Assembly (NCBI RefSeq): GCF_027587195.1
Contig: NZ_JAPDDP010000027.1
Span: forward strand, 20,917 to 84,916
DNA length: 64,000 nucleotides
Direction: 5' to 3'
Origin: Solirubrobacter phytolaccae
Lineage (GTDB): Bacteria > Actinomycetota > Thermoleophilia > Solirubrobacterales > Solirubrobacteraceae
A program made the position numbers and the translations under genes. This document shows, piece by piece, positions 1 through 7,940 of the stretch. A model generated the notes under the pieces. It made no database searches, was not told the DNA's origin, and saw only the letters and a list, made by a program, of their open reading frames with translations. Position 1 is the stretch's first letter. The number at the start of each line of letters is the position of its first letter.

Positions 1-347
1 CGGGCACGGGCCACGGCCGGGCCGGTGATCGCGGGCGGCGTCGCCGCCGTGACCTGGCCCTGCCACGCCGGGCTCCGATCGGTCCCCAGCTCAGCCGTCC
101 GCACCTCGAACGTCGTGCCCACCGCGGTCTCACCGGGCGCGAAGGCCCTGCGGTCGTGCTCGCTCGTGTTCCAGCCGCCCTCCACGCACGGCGTGCCGCC
201 GGGCGGGCAGACGAAGACCTGATCCTGGCTGCCGGTGTGCGTCGTGATCAGCGGCTGACCGTCGGCGGTCAGCCGCCAGGCGGCGTCAGCGGAGGCGGGT
301 AGGGCAAGGGCGACGAGCAGCGCCGCGAGGAGCACGCGTCCAGGCAT
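1..347 (-). CDS. Secreted protein of unknown function, N-terminal part
   Basis: A frame stays open from an ATG at 347 leftwards to the window edge, so only about the first 115 residues are seen. It begins with a typical signal peptide (MPGRVLLAALLVALALPASA) with an Ala-x-Ala-like cleavage region. The mature part is Thr/Gly/Pro-rich and has a Cys pair in the segment VFVCPPGGTPC. It looks like an exported beta-rich protein, but no family can be named from this fragment. The opposite strand also has a short open frame here, but it has no signal or motif and is less convincing. Confidence 0.7.
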   Translation of the reverse strand, partial: MPGRVLLAALLVALALPASADAAWRLTADGQPLITTHTGSQDQVFVCPPGGTPCVEGGWNTSEHDRRAFAPGETAVGTTFEVRTAELGTDRSPAWQGQVTAATPPAITGPAVARA

Positions 348-395
348 GCGGCCAAGCTAGCGCCGACGCGCCACTCTCGAACCTCGAACGGTCGG

Positions 396-1775
396 CTAGT
401 CGCGATCGGGGTTCTTGACCCCGTCCGGACCCGCTTCCAGCAGCGCCACGCACTCGATGTGCGGGGTCTGCGGGAACATGTCGACCGGGCGGACCTTCTT
501 GAGCTGGTACCCGGCCTCGACGAGCTGCGCGGCGTTGGGCGCGAGCGTCGTCGGGTTGCAGGAGACGTAGACGATCCGCGACGGGGCGGCGTCGACGATC
601 CGGCGCACGATCTTGGCCGAGAGGCCCGCGCGCGGCGGGTCGATCACGGCGAGGTCGGGCTTGCCCTCGGCCTCCACCAGGTCGCGCAGCGCGAGGCGCG
701 CGTCGCCGGCGTAGAAGTTCGCGTTCTGGATGTCGTTGAGCTTCGCGTTGGCGATCGCGTCGGCGACGGCGGGCGCGACGATCTCCAGGCCGGTCACGTG
801 GCGGGCGCGGGTGGCCAGCGTCAGCGCGATCGTGCCGATGCCCGAGTACAGGTCGAAGACCTTCTCGTGGCCGCGCAGCCCGGCGTACTCGAGCGCGACG
901 TCGTAGAGCTTGTGCGCCATCTCGGTGTTCGTCTGGAAGAACGCCTCGGGCGAGATCAGGAAGTCCAGCGTGTTGATCTTGTCGACGAGCTGGGGCGCGC
1001 CGGCGAGCAGTGTCGTCTCGCCGCCCGTCGTGGTCTCGCCCAGGTCGGCGGTCTGCGTCCACCAGAGGCCGTCGCAGTCGACCGCGTCGATGAAGCCGTC
1101 GACGTCGAGCTTGCCGGGCGAGGTGATCAGGCGCACCTGCGTCTGCCCGGTCATCCGGCCCTCGCGGATCACGAGGTTGCGCAGGAAGCCGCGCTGGTCG
1201 CGGCGATCCCACGGCATCAGGCCGTTGCAGAACTTCAGGACCTGCCGGCGCAGCTCGTTGACCTTCTCGGAGGCGAGCATGCAGTCGTCCATCGGGACGA
1301 TGTCGTTCCAGCGGCCGGGCGCGTGGAAGCCGCACACGAGCTCGCCCTCGGGGCCGGAGCCGAACGAGAACTCGAACTTGTTGCGGTACCGCCACTCCTG
1401 CTCGGCGGGGACGATCGGCTCGATCTCGAACCCGTCCAGCTTCCCGATCCGGCGCAGCGCGTCCTCGACCTGCTCGGCCTTGACCTCGAGCTGCTTCGCG
1501 TACGGCATGACCTGCCACGGCGCGCCCGGATGGTCGGCGACCGGCGCGATCCGGTCCGGGGACGGTTCCACGACCTCCACCACGCGAGCCTCGGCGTAGG
1601 CGCGCTTGGCCTTGCCGACCTCGGCCTTGACCCGGTCACCCGGGACCCCACCGGCGACGAAGAGCACGTAGCCGCCCTCGGTGCGGGCGACGCCGTTCCC
1701 GCCGTGGGCGAGGGAATCGATGGTGAGTTCAAGCACGTCGCCGCGCGAGGGTCGAGTCGAAGTTGGCGAAGACAT
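396..1775 (-). CDS. TrmA/RlmD-family RNA uracil-C5 methyltransferase
   Basis: A 459-residue SAM-dependent methyltransferase, expected to make 5-methyluridine in rRNA or tRNA. An N-terminal TRAM domain (about residues 10-70) is followed by a central domain and a Rossmann methyltransferase domain. That domain has motif I VFDLYSGIGTIALTLA, the DPPRAGL motif, and the catalytic Cys in YVSCNPTTLA. The family Fe-S cluster normally uses a Cys cluster just after TRAM. Here that stretch reads HPGAPWQVMPYAKQL and has no Cys, so the cluster is probably lost; a later Cys (PMDDCML) remains. RlmD versus TrmA specificity is not decidable. The start at 1775 places TRAM at the N terminus; a longer upstream frame runs antisense to map and was rejected. 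It is divergent from map with 21 bp between starts. Confidence 0.92.
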   Translation of the reverse strand: MSSPTSTRPSRGDVLELTIDSLAHGGNGVARTEGGYVLFVAGGVPGDRVKAEVGKAKRAYAEARVVEVVEPSPDRIAPVADHPGAPWQVMPYAKQLEVKAEQVEDALRRIGKLDGFEIEPIVPAEQEWRYRNKFEFSFGSGPEGELVCGFHAPGRWNDIVPMDDCMLASEKVNELRRQVLKFCNGLMPWDRRDQRGFLRNLVIREGRMTGQTQVRLITSPGKLDVDGFIDAVDCDGLWWTQTADLGETTTGGETTLLAGAPQLVDKINTLDFLISPEAFFQTNTEMAHKLYDVALEYAGLRGHEKVFDLYSGIGTIALTLATRARHVTGLEIVAPAVADAIANAKLNDIQNANFYAGDARLALRDLVEAEGKPDLAVIDPPRAGLSAKIVRRIVDAAPSRIVYVSCNPTTLAPNAAQLVEAGYQLKKVRPVDMFPQTPHIECVALLEAGPDGVKNPDRD

Positions 1776-1796
1776 GGGATGTGTGAGGATGACAGG

Positions 1797-2531
1797 GTGT
1801 CCATCGACTCCCCTGATGAGCTGGCCGCTCTGCGCGCCGCCGGCCGCGTCGTCGCCGAGGCGATCCGCGAGATGGCCCGTCGCGTCCGCCCCGGCGTGAG
1901 CACGGGCGAGCTCGACGACGTCGCCGCGCAGGTCTTCAAGCGCTACGGCGCGCGCTCGGGCCCGCAGCTCGACTACGACTTCCCCGGCGTCACGTGCCTC
2001 TCCGTCGACGACGAGGCCGTGCACGGCATCCCCGGTCCGCGCCGACTGCGCGAGGGGCAGCTGATCAAGCTCGACGTGACCGCCGAGCTGGACGGCTTCT
2101 ACGCCGACGCCTGCCGCACCGTCCCCGTCGGACGCGTGCGCCCGCGCGAGCAGCGCCTGATGGCGGCGTCGCAGTCCGCTTTGAAGCGCGGCCTCGAGGC
2201 GGCGACGGCCGGCGTGAACGTCGGCGTCGTCGGCAAGGCCGTCAACGACGAGGTCAGCCGCCGCGGGTTCAGCGTGATCGAGGAGCTCGCGGGCCACGGC
2301 ATCGGCCGCAAGATCCACGAGGAGCCCGACGTCCCGAACATCGACTGGGACGGCCCGACGCTCACCGACGGCCTCGTGATCACGATCGAGCCGATCATCG
2401 CGGCCGGCGACGGCGAGGTCTACATGCACGACGACGGCTGGACCGTGAAGACCTACGACGGCTCCTCGTGCGCGCACTTCGAGCACACGATCGTGATCAC
2501 GGAAGCCGCCCCGATCCTCCTGACGGCATGA
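1797..2531 (+). CDS. map: Type I methionine aminopeptidase
   Basis: Removes the initiator Met from nascent proteins in the cytosol. The 244-residue length matches stand-alone type I enzymes. All five metal ligands can be placed: Asp in KLDVTAELDG, Asp in YADACRTV, His in GHGIGRKIHEEP, Glu in TIEPI and Glu in FEHTIVIT. The substrate-site His is in AVHGIPGP. The GTG start at 1797 gives MSIDSPDELAALRAAG, the normal N terminus. The gene is divergent from the RNA methyltransferase, and its stop overlaps the start of the aldo/keto reductase (ATGA at 2528), implying co-translation. Confidence 0.96.
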   Translation: MSIDSPDELAALRAAGRVVAEAIREMARRVRPGVSTGELDDVAAQVFKRYGARSGPQLDYDFPGVTCLSVDDEAVHGIPGPRRLREGQLIKLDVTAELDGFYADACRTVPVGRVRPREQRLMAASQSALKRGLEAATAGVNVGVVGKAVNDEVSRRGFSVIEELAGHGIGRKIHEEPDVPNIDWDGPTLTDGLVITIEPIIAAGDGEVYMHDDGWTVKTYDGSSCAHFEHTIVITEAAPILLTA

Positions 2532-3457
2532 CGGTCGTCCCCGGGAGGCTCGGCCTCGGCTGCATGGGCATGACGTGGGCCTACGGCGCCGCGGACCGCG
2601 ACGACGCCGAGTCGATCCGCGTGATCCACCGCGCCGCGGAGCTCGGCGTGACGCTGCTCGACACGGCCGACATGTACGGGCCGTTCACGAACGAGACGCT
2701 GGTGGGCAAGGCCATCGCCGGCCGCCGCGACGACTACTTCGTCGCCACCAAGTGCGGGCTCGTGGTCGAGGACGCCGCCGAGTACGTCCTCGCCAAGGAC
2801 GGGCGGCCCGAGCACGTGCGCGAGGCCGTCGACGGCTCGCTGCAGCGGCTCGGGATCGACCACATCGACCTCTACCAGCTGCACCGCGTCGACCCGGAGG
2901 TCCCGCTCGAGGAGACCTGGGGCGCGATGGCCTCGCTCGTCACCGAGGGCAAGGTCCGCGCGCTCGGGCTGTCCGAGGTGAGCGTGGAGGAGATCGAGCG
3001 CGCGCACGCGATCCACCCGGTGGCGTCCGTGCAGTCGGAGGGCTCGCTGTGGACGCGGATCGCGTTCGAGGCCGTCGTGCCGTGGTGCGTCGCCAACGAC
3101 GCCGCGTTCCTGCCGTTCGCCCCGCTCGGCCGCGGGTTCCTGACCGGCGCGCTGAAGCCGCAGAGCTTCCCGGCGGGTGACTTCCGCAAGAACAACCCGC
3201 GCTTCCAGCCTGAGGCGATGGACGCCAACCAGGCGCTGGTGGCGAAGGTGATCGAGGTCGCGGAGCGGCGTGAGGTCACCCCCGCGCAGGTCGCGCTCGC
3301 GTGGCTGCTGGCTCAGGGCTCGTGCGTCGTCCCGATCCCCGGCACGAAGAAGGTCTCGCGCCTGGAGGAGAACGCGGCGGCGGCGAGCGTGACGCTCACC
3401 GCCGAGGACCTCGCGGAGCTCGACGAGCTCCCCGAGGCGGTTGGCTCGCGTTACTGA
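2528..3457 (+). CDS. Aldo/keto reductase
   Basis: An NADPH-dependent carbonyl reductase of the TIM-barrel AKR superfamily, 309 residues. The catalytic tetrad is recognisable: Asp and Tyr in LLDTADMYG, Lys in VATKCG and His in LYQLHRVDP. The C-terminal cofactor signature is VPIPGTKKVSRLEEN. Close relatives usually read QSEYSLWTR in the substrate region; this protein has QSEGSLWTR, which removes an aromatic side chain near the active site. Substrate is unknown. It is coupled to map by a 4-bp overlap, and its 3' end overlaps the convergent gene at 3451 by 7 bp. Confidence 0.93.
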   Translation: MTVVPGRLGLGCMGMTWAYGAADRDDAESIRVIHRAAELGVTLLDTADMYGPFTNETLVGKAIAGRRDDYFVATKCGLVVEDAAEYVLAKDGRPEHVREAVDGSLQRLGIDHIDLYQLHRVDPEVPLEETWGAMASLVTEGKVRALGLSEVSVEEIERAHAIHPVASVQSEGSLWTRIAFEAVVPWCVANDAAFLPFAPLGRGFLTGALKPQSFPAGDFRKNNPRFQPEAMDANQALVAKVIEVAERREVTPAQVALAWLLAQGSCVVPIPGTKKVSRLEENAAAASVTLTAEDLAELDELPEAVGSRY

Positions 3458-3819
3458 TCGAGCCGCGAGTCGGTGGCGTTGAGCACCGTCTTGCGGTTCG
3501 CGTTGCGGCGCTCGTAGTCACGCACGCGGCGCAGGTCCACCGTCTCGAGCGCGTCGAGCTGGGACACGATCTGCGCCGCGGTCAGGTCGTCGTAGTCGGC
3601 GATGGGGAACTCGTCCTCGCCGACCCCGATCGCGGCCTTGACCTCCTGCAGCACCCGGTCGGCGGGCGCCGAGATCGCGCGCCGCACGATCTCCGACATC
3701 AGCTCGGCCGCGTCGTCGCGGGTCATCCGGCCGCGGCGGACCGCGTCGTCGAGCGTGTCCTGCAGGCGCTCACGCGTGATCACCATCACGTCGAGCGGGT
3801 TCTTGAGCTGCGGGGACAT
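3451..3819 (-). CDS. Conserved helical protein, phasin/DUF8129-like
   Basis: A 122-residue, mostly helical and charged protein of unknown function. The N-terminal half (VITRERLQDTLDDAVRRGRM) resembles phasin-like regulators of polyhydroxyalkanoate synthesis. The C-terminal half (LTAAQIVSQLDALETVDLRRV, then RDYERRNANRKTVL) resembles the short actinobacterial domain known as DUF8129. These are resemblances judged by eye. It has no signal peptide or membrane segment. It lies 14 bp downstream of argF on the same strand and could be co-transcribed with it. The ATG at 3819 is preferred because the frame upstream runs antisense within argF. Confidence 0.82.
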   Translation of the reverse strand: MSPQLKNPLDVMVITRERLQDTLDDAVRRGRMTRDDAAELMSEIVRRAISAPADRVLQEVKAAIGVGEDEFPIADYDDLTAAQIVSQLDALETVDLRRVRDYERRNANRKTVLNATDSRLDQ

Positions 3820-3833
3820 CGGGCCGATCCTGC

Positions 3834-4730
3834 CTACCCCTCGTCCGCCGGGGGCGAAACGAGGAGTTCGAGCAGCGCCTTCTGGGCGTGGCGGCGGTTC
3901 TCGGCCTGGTCCCAGATCCGCTGGCGGTCGCCGTAGAGCACGGACTCGGTGATCTCCTCGCCCGGATGCGCCGGAAGGCAGTGCAAGGCGATCGCGCCGT
4001 CGTTGGCGTGATCGAGCAGCGCGTCGGTGATCGCGTAGTCGGCGAGCGCCTCGCGGCGGGCGGCGGCGGAGCTCTCGTCGTCGCTCATGCTCACCCACAC
4101 GTCGGTGTAGACGGCGTCGGCACCCTTGACCGCCTCGACCGGGTCGGTGAACAGCTTCGCCGGCGTGTCGGTGATCTGGTAGCCGTCCGGCGCGGCGATC
4201 CGCACCTCCATACCGGCGATGTCGCCGACCACGGCCAGCGAGCGCGCGACGTTGTTGCCGTCGCCGACGTACGTGATCACGCGGCCGCTGAGCTCCCCGA
4301 ACGTCTCCTTCAGCGTGAGCAGGTCGGCGATCGCCTGGCACGGGTGATGCCCCGGGCTCAGCATGTTCACCACGGGGACGGTCGCGTGCTCGGCCAGCCC
4401 GTTCAGCTCGTCCTCGTTGCCCGTGCGCAGGCCGATGATCTCGCTGTGGCGGGAGAGGATGTACGCGGTGTCGCGCACGGACTCGCCGCGCGTGAGCTGC
4501 ATCTCGTCCGGGCGCAGGATCATCGGGTGCCCGCCCAGCTCGAACACGCCGGACTCGAACGACGTCCGCGTGCGGGTGGACGGCTTGTTGAACACCAGCG
4601 CGACGGTGCGGCCCTCGAGTGCACGCGAGGACAGCGGAGCCTCCTTGAGCGCGGCCGCTCGATGCAGGAGGAGTGAGAGCCGCGGCGCGTCCAGCTCGGC
4701 GCCGGTGATGAAGTGTTGGGGTGCTGGCAT
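3834..4730 (-). CDS. argF: Ornithine carbamoyltransferase
   Basis: Makes citrulline from ornithine and carbamoyl phosphate in arginine biosynthesis, in the cytosol. The 298 residues are normal for the family. Signature sites are present: STRTRTSFE (carbamoyl-phosphate loop), SPGHHPCQAIADLLT (HPCQ), VWVSMSDDE (the SMG-type loop) and ALHCLPAHPGEEI (HCLP). No other arg gene is in the window. The start codon overlaps that of the divergent endonuclease/phosphatase-family gene by 10 bp. An AGAGG sequence about 9 bases before the ATG may be the ribosome binding site. Confidence 0.96.
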   Translation of the reverse strand: MPAPQHFITGAELDAPRLSLLLHRAAALKEAPLSSRALEGRTVALVFNKPSTRTRTSFESGVFELGGHPMILRPDEMQLTRGESVRDTAYILSRHSEIIGLRTGNEDELNGLAEHATVPVVNMLSPGHHPCQAIADLLTLKETFGELSGRVITYVGDGNNVARSLAVVGDIAGMEVRIAAPDGYQITDTPAKLFTDPVEAVKGADAVYTDVWVSMSDDESSAAARREALADYAITDALLDHANDGAIALHCLPAHPGEEITESVLYGDRQRIWDQAENRRHAQKALLELLVSPPADEG

Positions 4731-5365
4731 TGAGCTGGAACCTCTACCACGGTCGCGCGCGAAATCCCGTGCGGCGATCGTTGCTCGACGAGTTTTCCGA
4801 AGCTTTGGCGGGCTGGGAATGGGACGTCGCCATCTTGCAGGAAGTGCCGCCGTGGTGGCCTGCGGTGCTCGGCGAGCGCTGTGGCGCGTCCGCGCGCTGG
4901 GTGCTGACGTCGCGCAACTTCGGGCTCGCGCTGCGGCGGGCCGTTTCCGACCGGAATCCGGAGTTGCTCAAGGCGAACGGCGGTGGATGCAACGCGATCC
5001 TCGTTCGCGGAGCGGTCGGGGACCATCGTGTCGTCCGTCTGACGTGGTGGCCGGAGCGGCGGTGGGCGCACGGGATCGTGCTCGCCGACGGGCTGACGGT
5101 CGTGAACTTGCACGCTTCGACCCACCGGGACGAGTGGGCGGCGCGCGACGTGGCCCGGGCCGCGGAGGCGTGGGCGTTCGACACGCCGCTGCTGCTCGGC
5201 GGGGACCTGAACCTGCGCCGGCCGGCGATCGACGGGATGACGTGGCTCGGCGGCAACCACGTGGACCACTTCTTCGCGCGCGGCGCCGCGGGCTCTGGCT
5301 TCGAGGTGCTCGAGCGCGGGCCGTTGTCCGACCACCCGCCGATCCGGGTCCGGGTCAGCCTCTGA
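4721..5365 (+). CDS. Endonuclease/exonuclease/phosphatase-family protein
   Basis: A 214-residue member of the EEP metal-dependent hydrolase fold. The four hallmark strands are visible: SWNLYHG (Asn), AILQEV (metal Glu), LLGGDLNLR (Asp/Asn) and SDHPPIRV (catalytic Asp-His). Substrate is unknown; family members cut DNA, sphingolipids or phosphoesters. There is no signal peptide, so it is probably cytosolic. The GTG at 4721 is needed to keep the N-terminal strand LALSWNLYHG; it lies inside the 5' end of divergent argF. The 3' end overlaps the convergent SnoaL-like gene by 11 bp. Confidence 0.88.
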   Translation: MLALSWNLYHGRARNPVRRSLLDEFSEALAGWEWDVAILQEVPPWWPAVLGERCGASARWVLTSRNFGLALRRAVSDRNPELLKANGGGCNAILVRGAVGDHRVVRLTWWPERRWAHGIVLADGLTVVNLHASTHRDEWAARDVARAAEAWAFDTPLLLGGDLNLRRPAIDGMTWLGGNHVDHFFARGAAGSGFEVLERGPLSDHPPIRVRVSL

Positions 5366-5825
5366 GCCCGAACCCGCGCAGCATCAACATCGCCCGCTCG
5401 CCCGCCGTGCCCGGCTTCGGGACGACGCCGAGGTCCATCGCGGCGCTGTAGACGTCGAAGAAGGCGCGGACGCGCAGGAAGCGCTGCTCGTCGTCCAGCT
5501 CCGCGTAGACGACGGCGTGGACCTCCAGCTGCCGCTTGGTCGGGTGGATGCGCCCGATCTCACCCAGGTGCGTACCGAGGATGCGGCAGGGCGCGGAGAC
5601 GAACGTGCCGTTGCTCAGCCGCGCGCCGGTCGAGTTCACCCGCGCGTCGGGCAGCGCCTTCCACAGCTGGCGCGCGTGCCGAGCGAGCCGCCGCGTGCCG
5701 ATCAGCGGCTCCTCGGTCAACGGGTCCTCGTAGTGGACGTCCGGGCTGCAGATGGATTCGAACCCCCGCGCATCACGGCCCGACCAGGCGCGGTCCCACG
5801 CGTCGAAGAGCTCGTCCACCTCCAT
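5355..5825 (-). CDS. SnoaL-like/NTF2-fold protein
   Basis: A 156-residue protein starting MEVDELFDAWDRAWSGRDARG, the usual opening of SnoaL-like polyketide-cyclase or nuclear-transport-factor-2 folds. FESICSPDVHYEDPLTEEPL is the typical second strand with acidic residues. These small alpha+beta barrels bind hydrophobic ligands or act as isomerases/cyclases; no substrate can be assigned. The frame upstream of the ATG at 5825 belongs to the decayed LamG gene, so the internal ATG is used. No partner operon is evident. Confidence 0.85.
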   Translation of the reverse strand: MEVDELFDAWDRAWSGRDARGFESICSPDVHYEDPLTEEPLIGTRRLARHARQLWKALPDARVNSTGARLSNGTFVSAPCRILGTHLGEIGRIHPTKRQLEVHAVVYAELDDEQRFLRVRAFFDVYSAAMDLGVVPKPGTAGERAMLMLRGFGLRG

Positions 5826-5845
5826 CGGACGCCATGATGGCTGAC

Positions 5846-6191
5846 TTACACCCCGGGCGGCCCGAACGTCCAGCCGGCGCCGTTCAAGAGGGTGGCGTCG
5901 GTGGTGTGCAGGCCCTCGGGCGCCGTCGACGTACACGTCCAGACGCGCGCCCGGCTCCCACACGACCGCGAAGTGATGCCAGTCGCCGTCGTTGACCACC
6001 GTCGTTCCGGACACCTCGACCTCGGAGAGGAACACGCGCACGAGGCCGCCGCTGATGTCGTCGAGCAGCAGGGCGGAGGCCGCCGCACTCGTGGGAACGG
6101 CAAGCGCGGCGACGAGCAACAGGGGCGCGAGCAGCGCGCGCAGGAGCGAGGCCGCAGACCAGCGACCTTGGGCGAGGCGTGAAGACAGTGG
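5846..6191 (-). pseudogene. Frameshifted, internally deleted secreted LamG protein
   Basis: This fills the gap between 5825 and 6306. On the minus strand one frame reads a signal-peptide-like stretch (RALLAPLLLVAALAVP, then TSAAAS) and then a LamG/concanavalin-type segment (VVNDGDWHHFAVVWEP, DVYVDGA). At about 5910-5920 the sense continues only in the next frame (EGLHTTDATLLNGAGWTFGP, stop at 5846). A single-base indel at the GGCGCCCGAGGGC sequence explains the switch. Only the last third of a LamG domain follows the signal, so an internal deletion is also likely. No good ATG or GTG start is present; TTG at 6119 lies inside the signal sequence. Interpreted as a dead gene, although a sequencing error at one base cannot be excluded. 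Confidence 0.65.
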
Positions 6192-6266
6192 TCAGTCGTC
6201 GAACCCGAAGCCTCGATTGCCCTTTTTCTTGCCCTTCCGGGCCTCGCGATCACGGACGTTTGGCGC

Positions 6267-6299
6267 TTGCGTGCGCTTCCGCAGCCGGGTTAGGGTCGC
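6267..6299 (+). promoter_or_regulatory. Promoter of the four-gene beta-helix operon
   Basis: TTGCGT at 6267-6272 and TAGGGT at 6291-6296 are separated by 18 bp. The -10 box ends 9 bases before the ATG at 6306 and no ribosome binding site is present, which points to a leaderless or nearly leaderless mRNA. The -10 lies within GGTTAGGGTCGC, which is shared with two other promoters of this family. Confidence 0.6.
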
Positions 6300-6305
6300 C
6301 TGTAG

Positions 6306-7940
6306 ATGAGACTTCGAGTGGCGATGCTCGCCGTAGCCGCGAGCCTCGCCGTGGCGGGCCCCGCCGCGGCGGACACGTACACGGTGACGGGGAGTGCCGA
6401 CAACTCGATCCCGGCTGGATGTGCGCCGGCCGGAGCCGGGGCGTGGACGTGCACGATGCTGCGCGCAGCCGTCAACGCGGCGAACGCATCGACGACGGTG
6501 GACGACGAGATCCTGATCACGTCGCCGACGGTCAATCTCCCGGTCGGGCAGATCGACATCACCGACAACGCGACGATCGCGGGCCTGGGCGCTCGTCAGA
6601 CGACGATCGACGCGACCGGGGCCGGAGCGCCCGCGTTCCGGATCACCGGGAACTCGACCGTCACGCTCGCGAACATGACTGTCCGGCGTGGGACGAACGC
6701 GAACGTCGACGTCTTCGACGGCTCCCAGGTCAGCCTCGCGTTCGTGCGGCTGACCGCCGCGACGAGCGGAGTCGGCCTCCTCAACGAGGGCGAGGCCATC
6801 GTCACCTACAGCCTGATCGACGGCAACCCCGGCGGCGGGATCAGAAACGTCGGCGGAGGCGGCCCGGCAATCCTGACCCTGGGCGACTCGACGATCGCCG
6901 GCAACACCGGCGCCGGCATCAACTCGATCGGCAACAGCGCCAACGACGTCGACATCTTGTACTCGACGATCGCGCGAAACACCGGAGCCGGCCTGGCCTT
7001 CGACAGCCAACAGCTCGCGAACGTGGAGGCCTCGATCATCGCCAACAACAGCGTGAGCTGTTCCGGCGGCACGGTGGACGGGACCTCCAACGTCGAGAGC
7101 ACGACGAGCTGCGCGCTCGACGCGGGAACGAACCGGGTGGTCTCCGACCCGCTTCTGGCCGCCGGCCTCAGCAACCAGGGTGGCTTCACCGACGTCCTGA
7201 CGATCCCCGCCAACAGCCCGGCCGCCGACTACGTGTCGCCGTGCTTCCTGTTGATCGACCAGCGGGCCTTCAACCGGCCCGCGAACCAGCCCTGCGACGC
7301 CGGAGCGTACGATCGCGACGCGGTCGACCCGGGCTTCGTCGTCGACCCGCAGCCGACGCCCACGCCGACCCCTGCTCCGCCGCAGCCGACTCCGACGCCC
7401 GCGCCGCCGGCCGAGCCGACGCCGGTCCCGAACCGGAGCGTCGTCGGCGACGAGGAGCGCGGCACGGTCAAGGTCAAGCTGCCCGGCACGAGCAGGTTCG
7501 TCGACCTCAACGACGTGACGAGCCTGCCGAACAACACGGAGATCGACGCGCGCAAGGGCGCGATCAAGATCAAGGCGGTGCCGAAGGCGGGCGCCCCGGC
7601 CGAGGAGGCGACGTTCTCCGAGGGTCTGTTCAAGCTCAATCAGCGGGGCGGGGTGACCACGCTGACGCTGAGCGAGGTACTCGACTGCCCGAAGGGCAAG
7701 AAGGCGTCGCTAGCCGCCAAGAAGGCCAAGAAGCGCAAGCTCTGGGGTGACGGCAAGGGCGCGTTCCGCACCCAGGGCAAGTACAGCGCCGCCACGGTGC
7801 GCGGCACCAAGTGGCTCGTCGAGGACACGTGCACGACCACGACCGTCCGCGTCACGCAGGGCGTGGTCCGTGCAACCGGGCAGGGCAAGTCGTACACCGT
7901 CCGCGCCGGCCAGAAACGCGTGTTCCGGGCGAGGAAGTGA
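6306..7940 (+). CDS. Secreted beta-helix protein 1 with FecR-like C-terminal module
   Basis: A 544-residue exported protein. A signal peptide (MRLRVAMLAVAASLAVAGPA) is followed by a CSLREA-like motif (CTMLRAAVNAANAS) and a right-handed beta-helix of about 250 residues with repeated N-N-T/STIAGNT turns. The choice-of-anchor-Q-like end of the helix is at NSPAADYVSPC and DQRAFNRP to CDAGAYD. Then come a Pro/Thr linker (residues about 345-375) and a 165-residue C-terminal module with FecR-like strands (GTVKVKLPGTSRFVDL; GKYSAATVRGTKWLVED) around a lysine-rich KKAKKRKLWGDGKGAFRT. Two Cys in the module may form a disulfide. First gene of a coupled operon. Surface adhesion or matrix roles are plausible but unproven. 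Confidence 0.9.
   Translation: MRLRVAMLAVAASLAVAGPAAADTYTVTGSADNSIPAGCAPAGAGAWTCTMLRAAVNAANASTTVDDEILITSPTVNLPVGQIDITDNATIAGLGARQTTIDATGAGAPAFRITGNSTVTLANMTVRRGTNANVDVFDGSQVSLAFVRLTAATSGVGLLNEGEAIVTYSLIDGNPGGGIRNVGGGGPAILTLGDSTIAGNTGAGINSIGNSANDVDILYSTIARNTGAGLAFDSQQLANVEASIIANNSVSCSGGTVDGTSNVESTTSCALDAGTNRVVSDPLLAAGLSNQGGFTDVLTIPANSPAADYVSPCFLLIDQRAFNRPANQPCDAGAYDRDAVDPGFVVDPQPTPTPTPAPPQPTPTPAPPAEPTPVPNRSVVGDEERGTVKVKLPGTSRFVDLNDVTSLPNNTEIDARKGAIKIKAVPKAGAPAEEATFSEGLFKLNQRGGVTTLTLSEVLDCPKGKKASLAAKKAKKRKLWGDGKGAFRTQGKYSAATVRGTKWLVEDTCTTTTVRVTQGVVRATGQGKSYTVRAGQKRVFRARK
7719..7826 (+). repeat. DNA repeat encoding the KRKLWGDGKGAFRT segment, copy 1 of 6
   Basis: About 108 bp coding for the core of the C-terminal module is nearly identical in six genes. 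Copies lie at 7719-7826, 9443-9547, 11323-11430, 13032-13139, 16086-16193 and 22393-22497. Most differences are silent or confined to a few codons, for example ACCCAGGGC versus ACCTCCGGC. The surrounding sequence of each gene is much more divergent, so purifying selection or gene conversion is acting on this segment. Confidence 0.85.

Noticed and set aside
25..222. Short plus-strand frame at the left edge
   Set aside because: The minus strand has a better supported secreted-protein frame with a signal peptide over the same bases.
6192..6300. Minus-strand C-terminal-like tail ending KGNRGFGFDD
   Set aside because: Only about 25 plausible residues, joined upstream to sequence antisense to beta-helix gene 1; it also covers that gene's promoter.
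7340..7430. Simple repeat of CCGACGCC-type units in the Pro/Thr linkers
   Set aside because: Explained by PT/PA codon runs in a linker; no evidence of a separate DNA element.
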